A stretch of 64,000 bases of DNA. It comes from Roseimicrobium sp. ORNL1 (GTDB taxonomy: Bacteria; Verrucomicrobiota; Verrucomicrobiia; Verrucomicrobiales; Verrucomicrobiaceae). The notes beneath the pieces were generated by a model. That model saw only the letters and a program-made list of their open reading frames with translations. It did not search any database and was not told where the DNA came from. How positions within the stretch are numbered: the first letter of the stretch is position 1; each line of letters begins with the position of its first letter. This document shows positions 47,832 to 55,827 of this stretch, one piece after another. The DNA lies in assembly GCF_011044495.1 (NCBI RefSeq), contig NZ_CP049143.1:5084001-5148000 (forward strand). The letters are read 5' to 3'. Made by a program: the position numbers and the translations under genes.

Positions 47832-48250
47832 TTGCGGAGGCAGCGAATCACGGAATGGGGACATTCCTGTCCCCATGGAAGTACGAACTACATCTTGAAG
47901 CTCTCAATAGCTCCCTTCGTGTAAACGAGGCGACTGCTTCGCAGGGAGCGGCACTAGCCTAGTGCCGTCATATGCAGCGTCGTCACGCGAGCAGCTTGGA
48001 AACGTCCTTACAGCTTCGAAGAGAAAGGCTCCGCACCCTATTTGCCTACCGCCGGCACTAGGCTAGTGCCGCTCCCTGCGAGGCGTCCTTTCACCACTGG
48101 GGACGTTCTACCTCCAATGACTCCGTTCGCGCCTCCATGGGGAGAAGAATGTCCCCACTCCTTGGCCCACGCACTCACTCCTACCTTCTCAGTCTCCGTG
48201 TCTCTGTGTTGAATCCCATGCAGCCCGCCACCCGCCTCGCCTCGGCAGCA
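47832..48250. repeat. REP/BIME-like palindrome cluster in an intergenic region
   Basis: No gene is visible in this 419-bp spacer. Left arm 47940-47967 and right arm 48053-48080 form a perfect 28-bp inverted repeat separated by 85 bp. Each arm also contains its own hairpin (CGGCACTAG-C-CTAGTGCCG). Flanking copies of a GGGGACATTC / GAATGTCCCC motif occur at about 47857-47875 (itself a palindrome), 48099-48108 (as GGGGACGTTC) and 48146-48157. This is the architecture of a REP/BIME element mobilised by RAYT (Y1) transposases; no transposase gene is nearby. Confidence 0.65.
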
Positions 48251-48679
48251 CTACACAATATCCACGTACTTCTGGTTCAACTGACGCAGGCGCCTTGCCA
48301 GCACTTCGCAAATGCGGGTGACCAGACGGTACGCCACCTTGGGGCGCACCTCGTGCATGCGCTCCAGGTTCTCCCGGGTCGCGCGCCAGACTTCGACATC
48401 CGTCACCGCCTTCACCGTGGCGCTGGAGGGACCGGGGTCAAAAATGCTCATCTCTCCAATCGAGCCCGTCTGGGTGATCTCTGCGATGGTGCGATTCCCG
48501 CGGTCACCCTTCTTGCTCACCTCCACCGTGCCCTTGAGGATGAGGTAGAGGTAGTGGTTCACTTCATTCTCCTCGATGATGACCTCGCCCGCAACGTAGT
48601 GCCGGGCCTCTCCAAAAATCGAGAGTTGTGCGACGTCTTCCGGGGGGAAATTACTAAGCAAAGGGGAAAGGGAGGCCAT
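48251..48679 (-). CDS. Cyclic-nucleotide-binding-fold regulator without DNA-binding domain
   Basis: 142 residues comprising one cNMP-binding beta-roll: LSIFGEARHYVAGEVIIEEN, VNHYLYLILKGTVEVSKKGD, then ITQTGSIGEMSIFDPGP, and a C-terminal helix. The phosphate-binding cassette normally reads GE-x-x-x-L plus R-x-A; here the arginine position is serine (GPSSATV), so classical cAMP binding is doubtful. No HTH follows, so it is not a Crp-type transcription factor by itself. It stands alone between the REP cluster and the T4SS-like genes. Confidence 0.85.
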   Translation of the reverse strand: MASLSPLLSNFPPEDVAQLSIFGEARHYVAGEVIIEENEVNHYLYLILKGTVEVSKKGDRGNRTIAEITQTGSIGEMSIFDPGPSSATVKAVTDVEVWRATRENLERMHEVRPKVAYRLVTRICEVLARRLRQLNQKYVDIV

Positions 48680-48844
48680 GGGTGTCTTCTCTTGGATTGG
48701 TTCACGAGAGTAATCCAGCTTTGGATCACTTCACGCCGATTTTTATGACGGAAGCGTTCCTCGAACTGCATCTACTCCAATCATCAATACGGCAACCGGC
48801 TCCGCCAGTTACGTTGTGGCGAAGCATTTCATAGCACGCATCAC

Positions 48845-48861
48845 CGTGGGGAAAACCCACG
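48845..48861. terminator. Candidate hairpin downstream of the coupling ATPase gene
   Basis: CGTGGG-GAAAA-CCCACG is a perfect 6-bp stem about 45 bp beyond the stop of the VirD4-like gene (minus strand). A second short stem (CTCTC-GAA-GAGAG) lies at 48876-48888, nearer to the stop. Neither is followed by a long U-tract on the minus strand, so termination activity is uncertain. Confidence 0.25.
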
Positions 48862-48903
48862 TGAGAAAGCGCAGCCTCTCGAAGAGAGCACTGCCCCCTC
48901 CTC

Positions 48904-50463
48904 TTACTTCCACCAGTCCGGAATCTTGCCCGCGCCGTCCATGGGTGGGATGCGCATCTTCACCTTGTCCTTGGAGGGGTGCACAATCCACGCGGTGGCA
49001 TCACCCATCTTCATGAGTTCGCCCGGCTGCACTTCGTAGTCCCACTCCTTGTTCACGGTCTTGCTGGCATTGCTGCCAAACAGGCCGGCACTCTTGGACA
49101 CCTTCTTTTTCTCGATTTTGGCAATGAACTCCGCCACGGCCAGCGCACCCTCAGGGTCCGGCTGGCGGAAGGCAATACGCGAGCGGCAGTTCAGCGTGAG
49201 CACCTGGGCCTTTTCCTTCGTCAGCACGGGGAACAGGGACGCATCCGACTGCATGCCCAGGATGAGGCAGCAATTGGCGGCACGCAGACGGTCAATCACG
49301 TTGTGGTCGGAAATACCGTCTTCATTCGCCGTGGCCAGGGCCTGGAATTCGTCCAGCACCGCCAGCAGCAGGTTCTCATTCTTTCGTTGCGCCTTCGGCT
49401 TGTCGAACCGCATCATCGCGTGCGTGTAGAACAGCAGCTTGATGTAGGTGTTGATGTAGCGGCGCTCCGTCTGGAAGGTCTGGGGCATCGCGGTACAAAG
49501 CACACGCCCCTTGTCCACATCCGAAATCTCGATGGTGTTGGGCTCATCCGAGCAGAAGACCTCCGCCACATCGGCATCCATGAAGAAGCCGAGGTACACC
49601 TTGATGGTGCCGATGATACCTTCCTTCTGTTCCGCCGCTGCTGCAGAGAGGAACGTCTGGTCGAAATACTTGGCCAGCCGGATGCGGTCGTCATTGGAAT
49701 CCGCATCGAGCAACTCCTCAAAGAGGTTCTCCATGGTGCCCTTGTCGCAGAGGACCATGTACACGCGCTTGAGGTTTACCGGCTTGCCCAGCGTCTCCAG
49801 CAGTTCGCAGGCAGAAGTGATGGCCTGTTGCGCCGCCGGCTTGAAGAAGGAGCTCTGCTCACCACCCGTCACGGACGCGCCGGTGTCCACCAGGTTCTTG
49901 GCATGCGTGTTGTACGGGAGCCGCTTGTCTGAGATGAGGTTGTAGCGCTGCTTCGGCTTCCAGTCCGTCATCCCACGCTCGGGACGCACTTCCAGCACGC
50001 AGATGGCCTCCGGCCTGCCGTGCCCCTTGGCATGCTCAATCGCGGTAAAGTGCTCATCCCCCTTTGCACCCAGCACCAGCCCACCCCAGTTCGGCCGCGC
50101 CACGCTAATCTGGTGCAGCAGCGGATTGAATCCAGAGGTCGTCTTGCCGACGCCCGTATCTCCCGTGATGAGCCAGTGACGCGTGAACTCACCGGGCTTC
50201 CACTTCAGGTGCTTGTACCGGACAATATACTCCTCCTTGCTGAAGAACTTGGGATTCCACAGCAGCACGACCAGCGCGAGAAGGATGCCTCCCCCCGCCA
50301 CGCCCACCGGCTGCCCCACGCCCACGATCTCCCGCGTCTCCTTGTGCCGGACAAGTGTGGACTTCCCCTCCATGACACCGCTGTAACCTTCAAACTGCTG
50401 CGTGTACCAAAGGCCAGCAATGGCGATACCGGCGGCGATGATGAGACGGAGGAGGGCTAACAT
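48904..50463 (-). CDS. VirD4/TraG-like type IV coupling ATPase
   Basis: 519 residues. Two N-terminal TM segments (LLRLIIAAGIAIAGLWY and GVAGGGILLALVVLLWN) are followed by LITGDTGVGKTTSG (Walker A, about 101-108) and NLLLAVLDEFQALA (Walker B, DE near 367). The sequence DRLRAANCCLILGMQSDASL and a QPDPEGA segment match the coupling-protein NTPase core. These hexameric ATPases recruit substrates to T4SS channels. The gene is the last of the minus-strand T4SS-like block. It is shorter than classical VirD4/TraD proteins and lacks an evident C-terminal all-alpha tail. Confidence 0.82.
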   Translation of the reverse strand: MLALLRLIIAAGIAIAGLWYTQQFEGYSGVMEGKSTLVRHKETREIVGVGQPVGVAGGGILLALVVLLWNPKFFSKEEYIVRYKHLKWKPGEFTRHWLITGDTGVGKTTSGFNPLLHQISVARPNWGGLVLGAKGDEHFTAIEHAKGHGRPEAICVLEVRPERGMTDWKPKQRYNLISDKRLPYNTHAKNLVDTGASVTGGEQSSFFKPAAQQAITSACELLETLGKPVNLKRVYMVLCDKGTMENLFEELLDADSNDDRIRLAKYFDQTFLSAAAAEQKEGIIGTIKVYLGFFMDADVAEVFCSDEPNTIEISDVDKGRVLCTAMPQTFQTERRYINTYIKLLFYTHAMMRFDKPKAQRKNENLLLAVLDEFQALATANEDGISDHNVIDRLRAANCCLILGMQSDASLFPVLTKEKAQVLTLNCRSRIAFRQPDPEGALAVAEFIAKIEKKKVSKSAGLFGSNASKTVNKEWDYEVQPGELMKMGDATAWIVHPSKDKVKMRIPPMDGAGKIPDWWK

Positions 50464-50532
50464 GGGATATTCAGTGAAGACGCGAGTTGCTAACGTGAGT
50501 TGAGAAAAAACACAAACAATGACCAGCCGGTT

Positions 50533-50760
50533 CTATTCCACCGCGCGCCTGTTGTTTTGCTGCGGTGTCCTGAGTGCCTGGTAGTTCGATGCCGCGGGGT
50601 GGGAAGCTGCGTCCGGCATGGGGAGAGAGTCCATCATGGAGCCATCGGTGAAATCCGGCAAGAACCTGCTGGAAAAAATCAGTCGGGCATAAGACGCGAC
50701 AGGGCCACTCCTCCCTCTGGCGGGAGGCTGGGAAAGACAAGTGGAGAAGGGTGTCATCAT
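50533..50760 (-). CDS. Possible small protein coupled to the EptA-like gene
   Basis: 75 residues (MMTPFSTCLSQPP...). The ATG overlaps the stop of the EptA-like gene in an ATGA arrangement, as seen repeatedly in this operon, which is the main support. No TM, signal peptide or known motif is visible; composition is Ser/Pro/Arg-rich. It could be a chance frame in the ~290-bp gap before the coupling-ATPase gene. Confidence 0.3.
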   Translation of the reverse strand: MMTPFSTCLSQPPARGRSGPVASYARLIFSSRFLPDFTDGSMMDSLPMPDAASHPAASNYQALRTPQQNNRRAVE

Positions 50761-52562
50761 CGTTGGGAAGTGGTGACCGTGGTGCTGGGACTGGTACCGG
50801 CGGTGGCGGGAGGATTGCTGCTCTTCGCAATCATCGGCAGCTTGTCGTAGTCCAGAATGTCACCTCTCATGTCCCTCAAGAGCCTGGGGCCCGGGTGGAA
50901 CTGCGCATTGGCGGCACCCAAGCGGGGCTCCAGTGCCGCGCACTGGAGTGCCGCAGCATCCACCACCGTGTGAAAAAGGGCGGACCCGGTAAAGGGCGTG
51001 CTTACGTGAGATTCAAGACTGGCCACGCGCTCGCGCCGGAGCGCCCGATACGCTGGCGACAACCACACCAGCATGGGCACGTGCATGACGTCCGGCGTGA
51101 CATTCCCATGAGCGAAAGGCAGCGTCTCCGCGTCTCCCCTATTCTGCCCGTGGTCGGAGATATAGATCATATAAGAAACGGCATCCGCCTTCGCCAGCAC
51201 ATCGATCACCTGGGTCAGAAACCAGTCCGTATAACGAATGGAATTGTCGTATGCATTCGTCAGGTTCTGGCGCTGGTCCTCGGTCAGCGCCCGCACAAAG
51301 GGACGCGAAGCAATGTCCAGCCGCTGCGCCGGGAAATGGTTGAACTCCGGAGGATAGCGGTCCGCATAGTTCTGGTGGCTGCCCATGGTGTGCAGCACGA
51401 TGAACAGCCGCTCGTGTCCGCCCGCCAGCAGGTCGCGCAAGGGCTGGAGCAGTGCCCCATCGTGCTCCGAGGGAAGGCGCTCTCTCCCGGGAGCAAACGT
51501 GCCGCTCAGGAAACGGGACTCATCAGCATCCCGCGCAAAGATGGAGGAGGCCGTGTCATACATCCCGTGCTGCCGCTGCGTGGAGTACCACGCCGTGTGA
51601 AACCCCGCACGACGAAAGATCGTCACCACACTGGGCAGGGAAGCCGTTTGCTGCAGGTTCTCCGGAGAAGCGGGAGTCACCAGCAGCGGAATGCTCATGG
51701 TGGTAATCGGCGCCGGAGCGATGACATCCCGGAAACTCAGCACGCCCGTCATCTTCGCCAGCAAGGGAGTCGTTTCCCGGGGGTAGCCGTGAATCTGCAG
51801 GCTGTCGAACCTAGCCGACTCCCCAAGGACCAGCACATAGACTTCACGTGTACCAATCGGCTCTGAACGCGCGTGGATCTGCTCCTGCAGGGCTGGCCTC
51901 CCGGCGAAGTCCGCGCGTATCTTCCACGCACGCCAGGCGGAAAACGGCAGGTTGGCCGGGAACGTCGTGCCCAGCCGCTTCATGGCCACCTGAGTGTCCA
52001 AGGCCTTGTCTCCAAACACCACCTGGCCAAGTGGAATGACGACCAGGCACAGCAGGATGACACTCCGCGCGAGCCACCCCAGCCGATGCCCCTCCGGGAT
52101 GTAGCGTCCGGTAAACCACCAGAGAAACCACACCGCCAGTGGCGCCGCCAACACTGCCAGCACCGCCGGCACCCAGAACCGCTCCAGCTCGCTCCAGTTC
52201 GTCTCGCTCAAGACCACCAGTGCCCACTCCCGCATCGGGGCGCCTGCCACCAGCTGATAGGCGATGAGCGCGGGGATGAAAGCCGCCAGCGGAACCCACA
52301 AGCGCAATGCCGTGCGCGCACTCACGAAAAACACACAGGGTGCCAGCAGGATGCCCACTCCCAGCCAGAAGCCCTCCACATGATACTTCTCCACACGCGG
52401 CCAGAAAACCACCACCAGATTCGGCAGTGACAAGAACAGCACCGCCATCACCACACCCGGAAGACACCGTTTGTCGTGTTCGATGCTCTTCTTGAGGAAT
52501 GCAATCATGCGATGTGCGTTAACGACAGCCAGCGAGGTTCCGACCGGGAGTATGGAAATCAT
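50757..52562 (-). CDS. EptA-like phosphoethanolamine transferase (sulfatase fold)
   Basis: 601 residues. The ATG at 52562 overlaps the previous stop (ATGA); an internal ATG at 52508 (MIAFLKKSIEHD) is an alternative. Five hydrophobic helices lie within the first ~220 residues (VVMAVLFLSLPNLVVVFW, FWLGVGILLAPCVFFV and others). The soluble domain begins VYVLVLGESARFDSLQIHGY (metal-binding Glu), has the nucleophile region APAPITTMSIPLL (Thr), FIVLHTMGSHQNYADRYPP, and YISDHGQNRG for the second metal site. Members modify lipid A or other glycans at the periplasmic face. Its presence inside a T4SS-like operon is unusual; it may decorate a surface glycan or pilus component. Confidence 0.85.
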   Translation of the reverse strand: MISILPVGTSLAVVNAHRMIAFLKKSIEHDKRCLPGVVMAVLFLSLPNLVVVFWPRVEKYHVEGFWLGVGILLAPCVFFVSARTALRLWVPLAAFIPALIAYQLVAGAPMREWALVVLSETNWSELERFWVPAVLAVLAAPLAVWFLWWFTGRYIPEGHRLGWLARSVILLCLVVIPLGQVVFGDKALDTQVAMKRLGTTFPANLPFSAWRAWKIRADFAGRPALQEQIHARSEPIGTREVYVLVLGESARFDSLQIHGYPRETTPLLAKMTGVLSFRDVIAPAPITTMSIPLLVTPASPENLQQTASLPSVVTIFRRAGFHTAWYSTQRQHGMYDTASSIFARDADESRFLSGTFAPGRERLPSEHDGALLQPLRDLLAGGHERLFIVLHTMGSHQNYADRYPPEFNHFPAQRLDIASRPFVRALTEDQRQNLTNAYDNSIRYTDWFLTQVIDVLAKADAVSYMIYISDHGQNRGDAETLPFAHGNVTPDVMHVPMLVWLSPAYRALRRERVASLESHVSTPFTGSALFHTVVDAAALQCAALEPRLGAANAQFHPGPRLLRDMRGDILDYDKLPMIAKSSNPPATAGTSPSTTVTTSQR

Positions 52563-53083
52563 CTCCGCATTCCAGGCGTACGCGGGCCCTGACCCTGGCC
52601 CTCGACCTTCGTCCCGCCTGGGGGACCTCCCAGTTTTTCACGGACCTTCTCGCTGCCAATCTCCGTGCTGCTGTCTGTCGAATCCTGTCGCAGGCTTCGG
52701 GTGAGATCGATGTTCTGTTTGGCTTCATTCGCCCGGGAGAATGAAGCCTTGGATTCGTTGAGACGCTTGGTCGCTTGGTCGATGTCGTCCGCGAGGTTCC
52801 CCACAGGCAGGCCCTGCTTGGTCAGTTCCTTCAACTGATCCTGCATTTGCTGGAGCATCTGTTCCTGCTTTTTGATTTCTGCCTGCGCGAGGGCCACACG
52901 CTGCTCCGCGACCATCTTGAGGCGTTCAGCAATCAAATCCTGCCCCTGCCCCTGGCTCTCATCCTTCAAGCGCGCGGCCTCAGGGTCCGGACCGCCTTCG
53001 CCTTGCTGCACACCCTGCTGCTGCTCCTGCTGGCCTTTCCGGCCAGCGAGCATGCTCTTCAGGGTATCACGTACGCTAGGCAT
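52559..53083 (-). CDS. Short coiled-coil protein of the T4SS-like operon
   Basis: 174 residues, no signal peptide or TM. A Gln/Gly-rich N-terminal stretch leads into a coiled coil of about 60 residues (MVAEQRVALAQAEIKKQEQM, then LQQMQDQLKELTKQG) and a second helical part with ATKRLNESKASFSRANEAKQ. The C-terminus is Gly/Pro/Gln-rich. It overlaps the EptA-like gene by 4 bp (ATGA). I do not recognise the family. It resembles the neighbouring long coiled-coil protein in its disordered Gly/Gln tail, so the two may interact. Confidence 0.75.
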   Translation of the reverse strand: MPSVRDTLKSMLAGRKGQQEQQQGVQQGEGGPDPEAARLKDESQGQGQDLIAERLKMVAEQRVALAQAEIKKQEQMLQQMQDQLKELTKQGLPVGNLADDIDQATKRLNESKASFSRANEAKQNIDLTRSLRQDSTDSSTEIGSEKVREKLGGPPGGTKVEGQGQGPRTPGMRR

Positions 53084-53134
53084 GATCCATAACTCCAGAC
53101 TTCACCAACCACTGTCAATGGGACCTGCCGGTCA

Positions 53135-55219
53135 CTACTTTACACCGCCAACGCCCACGCCCTGGCCGAGCTTGGGTCCCTGTCTAATCTTGTAGCCTTC
53201 CTTCTGAAGGGACTCACCCACCGAACCAGGGCGATAGGTCCTTTCTCCACCACCCACACCACTGGACGGCCCTTTCTGTCCGACGCCCGGGCCTTGGCTC
53301 GGGCCCTGGCTTTGGCTCTGTTGAGGGGCGCTTTCGAGACCTTGGTACACGCCATCGACCTCTTTCTCGAGTTTCGCGACACCTTTCCCCATGTCCTGCT
53401 TCTGCTGTTCCAGCGCCTTGAGCTTTTCTTGGTTGGCCTTCTGTTGTTGCTCGAGCTCCGCGATCTCCTTCTTGAGACGCTCAGCCTCGGGACCCTCCGG
53501 CTTGTTGGTACTTTTGTTTTTCGGAAGCTCATCAAGTTCCTTGTTGAGCTTCTTTTGCTGGTCCTCGAGCGTCTTTTGATTGGTCTGGTAGCCTTTGATG
53601 ACCTTGTCCTGTCCGGCCATTTGCTCTTTGGCCTGGGCAATGCGGCTCTCCAGAGCGTCTACTTTTTCAAGCTGCTCCAGGCTCTTGCCTTGCTTCAAGT
53701 CCTTGAGCTGCCCTTCCCTCTGGGAAAGACTTTTCTCAGTAAGAATCTTCTCGTTCAAGACCTCTTCCTTGGAAGCCTGCAGCTTCTCCCACTTCGCCAT
53801 GTCGGGCTTGTCGGAAGCAAGAATCTTATCCTGTTCCTCGCCAATCTTCTTCAGGTCCTTGTTGCACTGATCAATGTACTTCTGGTGGCGGCCAATGCTC
53901 GATTCCACCTGTTCGATCTGTTTCGCGAGATTGTTCTTGATGCTCTCGTCCTGCTTCAGCTGCTCCAGGCCCCTGCCGTTCTTGAGCATCACGTTGTCAG
54001 CCTCAAGCTTGGCATTTGCTTCCCGCAGTTTTGCTGCATCTTCCGTCAGACCGGTATTGATCCCCGTCAGCTGCTTGTTCTTTTCCGTGAGGCCGATGTT
54101 CTCCTGCGTGAGCTTGGTGTTCTGTTTCGCAAGCTCGGTGTTCTTTTCCGTCAGACCGGTATTGTCCTCCTTCAGCTTGGTGTTCGCTTTGCCCAGCTCA
54201 ACATTCGCCTGCGTCAGATCGTCGCGCTTCTGCACCAGCCCTTCCTTCTCCTGCGTCAGAGCAGTATGCTTCTCCCCCAGGTCGATGCTCTTCCCTGCCA
54301 GCTCGTCATTCTTCTTCCCCAGCCCGTCCTTCTCCAGCGCCAGAGCGCCGTTCTTCTCCTTCAGACTGGTGTTCTCCTGCCTGAGCGCGGTGTTCGCTTT
54401 CTCCAGTTCGGCCTTCTGCGCCTCAAGCCCTTTGAGCTTGTTGGGATCGGGATTGTCGCCAAGCTCCTTGATCTGCTTATCAAGCTTGCCAATGGCATCT
54501 TCGTTGCCTTTGATCTTGGCGTCGTTACCTTCGATCTGTTTCTGATTGGTGGTGATCTCGGACTGGATCTTTCCCATCCTCTCATCGTTCGCACTGATCG
54601 TTTCCTCGATCTTCCGGGCCTCAGTCAGGTTATCCTCGATCGCCTTCTCAGTCTCTTCGATCTTGGTGTTGTTCTCCGTGATCGCGGTCTCGTTCTCTTT
54701 GATCTTGGCCTCGTTCTCTTGGACCTTGTCCTCGTTCTCCTTGATCGTTTTCTTGTTGCCTTCGATCGTGGTGGTGTTGCCTTCGATGGTGAGCTTGTTG
54801 CTGGCGATCGTGGTCTTGTTGCCTTCGATGGCCTTCAGGTTCTCATCGATCGTCAACTGACCGGCCTCGATCTCAGACAAGTTGGACTCAATCTGGGTCT
54901 CGTTTTCCAACATCTTGTCCGCAACGTCCTGCGCGAGCTCGACATTCTTGTCAGAAGTCTCCATCCCGTGGGCCTTGAGAATGTCGCGCATTTCCGCGCG
55001 CATCTTGTCATTCTCAGCCTTCATGAACTCGCGCTCTTCCTTGCGAATTTCAGCCTCCCGCTCCCTGGCAGTCTGCTCCTTTCTTTCTGCCATCTTCTGA
55101 GCCTGCAGCTCACGCTCCCGCCGGCGCCGCTCTTCGACAATCGTCTTGATGAGGGCAAAGATATCCCTCGCGACCGACTTCATCGTCCCCGTGAACATTT
55201 CGCCGCCGTCTTCTGCCAT
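53135..55219 (-). CDS. Long coiled-coil protein with asparagine-ladder heptads
   Basis: 694 residues with no signal peptide. A charged N-terminal helix (about 1-115) is followed by regular heptads at about 110-245, where Asn recurs every seven residues (IEGNKTTIASNKLTIEGNTT is typical). A second regular heptad block at about 280-420 alternates ELAKQNTKLTQENIGLTEKN-type units. Helices with Gln/Lys/Glu continue to about 620. The last ~70 residues are a Gly/Pro/Gln/Ser disordered tail ending GVGVGGVK. The repeats create a long reverse-strand open frame that is a shadow. Buried Asn at a core heptad position favours in-register parallel dimers or trimers, so this may be a rod, ruler or scaffold of the machine. 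Not a family I can name. Confidence 0.85.
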   Translation of the reverse strand: MAEDGGEMFTGTMKSVARDIFALIKTIVEERRRRERELQAQKMAERKEQTAREREAEIRKEEREFMKAENDKMRAEMRDILKAHGMETSDKNVELAQDVADKMLENETQIESNLSEIEAGQLTIDENLKAIEGNKTTIASNKLTIEGNTTTIEGNKKTIKENEDKVQENEAKIKENETAITENNTKIEETEKAIEDNLTEARKIEETISANDERMGKIQSEITTNQKQIEGNDAKIKGNEDAIGKLDKQIKELGDNPDPNKLKGLEAQKAELEKANTALRQENTSLKEKNGALALEKDGLGKKNDELAGKSIDLGEKHTALTQEKEGLVQKRDDLTQANVELGKANTKLKEDNTGLTEKNTELAKQNTKLTQENIGLTEKNKQLTGINTGLTEDAAKLREANAKLEADNVMLKNGRGLEQLKQDESIKNNLAKQIEQVESSIGRHQKYIDQCNKDLKKIGEEQDKILASDKPDMAKWEKLQASKEEVLNEKILTEKSLSQREGQLKDLKQGKSLEQLEKVDALESRIAQAKEQMAGQDKVIKGYQTNQKTLEDQQKKLNKELDELPKNKSTNKPEGPEAERLKKEIAELEQQQKANQEKLKALEQQKQDMGKGVAKLEKEVDGVYQGLESAPQQSQSQGPSQGPGVGQKGPSSGVGGGERTYRPGSVGESLQKEGYKIRQGPKLGQGVGVGGVK

Positions 55220-55255
55220 AGTGCTGGAAAATCTAAAGTTGGATTCAGTGAGTGG

Positions 55256-55591
55256 CTAGAGCTGCACATGATTGCGTCTCTGCCACAATATGATCGGCTT
55301 TTCCCCCGGTGCGGTTACGCGAATTAGATAATCTTTCCATTTGTCCCCCATGCGCTGTTGCGCAGCGCTGAGCGCCCACTGCTGGGCCTCCTTCACCGGC
55401 ATGGGGTGCGGGATGGACGTCTGGACCAGGGTAGGATGCCAGCTGTCATCATGAATCTGGCCGTAGTACTCGACCCGTGACCCCGCGGGGATGACATCCG
55501 TGATGATGGACGTGCGCGTCGTCTTGCTGGCACAGGAGACCGGCAGGAGGCTGGTGGAGAGAAGGAGGAGGAGGAGGAGTTTTGATGTCAT
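55256..55591 (-). CDS. Small lipoprotein
   Basis: 111 residues. The N-terminus MTSKLLLLLLLSTSLLPVSC has a lipobox (LPVSC), so a mature protein starting at Cys20 is predicted to be lipid-anchored. The body has RVEYYGQIHDDSWHPTLVQ and ends in a basic NHVQL. The start codon overlaps the stop of the small membrane protein gene (ATGA). In T4SS operons small lipoproteins (VirB7-like) stabilise the outer-membrane core; this is one of two candidates in the operon. Confidence 0.8.
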   Translation of the reverse strand: MTSKLLLLLLLSTSLLPVSCASKTTRTSIITDVIPAGSRVEYYGQIHDDSWHPTLVQTSIPHPMPVKEAQQWALSAAQQRMGDKWKDYLIRVTAPGEKPIILWQRRNHVQL

Positions 55592-55827
55592 GTGTCTTCC
55601 TTGTCAGTCTTGTTCCCTGCAATCAGGGTGCGGCCCCGCTCAGCCCACGGCCTGCCCCAGCGGTCGAAGCAGTACATCACCACGGCGCCGATGAGCCCCG
55701 CCCAGGCGAGAACATACGCCCCGCTGCTGAGGCCCGCGATCAAGAACCAGACGCAAACGCCATACTTCTTGATCTCGCGCTTGTGCAATTGCCATAGCTC
55801 ACGCGTTCTGTATGACCAGCTTCCCAT
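55588..55827 (-). CDS. Small two-TM membrane protein
   Basis: 79 residues from the ATG at 55827 (MGSWSYRTREL), chosen because the upstream extension of the same frame lies within the AAA+ gene and reads as noise. It overlaps the AAA+ stop by 29 bp and the next lipoprotein start by 4 bp. Two hydrophobic stretches (VCVWFLIAGLSSGAYVLA and WAGLIGAVVMYCF) are flanked by basic residues, followed by a basic cytoplasmic tail. The size and topology recall VirB3-like or small inner-membrane accessory proteins, but I cannot assign it. Confidence 0.65.
   Translation of the reverse strand: MGSWSYRTRELWQLHKREIKKYGVCVWFLIAGLSSGAYVLAWAGLIGAVVMYCFDRWGRPWAERGRTLIAGNKTDKEDT

Noticed and set aside
50471-50830. 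119-residue minus-strand frame overlapping the EptA-like gene end
   Set aside because: It runs into the EptA-like coding region in another frame and has a Pro/Arg-rich random composition; the shorter ATGA-coupled frame is the more plausible alternative.
53294-55327. 677-residue open frame on the plus strand
   Set aside because: It is opposite the heptad-repeat gene; periodic codons remove stops. It is Leu/Phe-rich without domain structure, and the minus-strand protein is clearly the real one.
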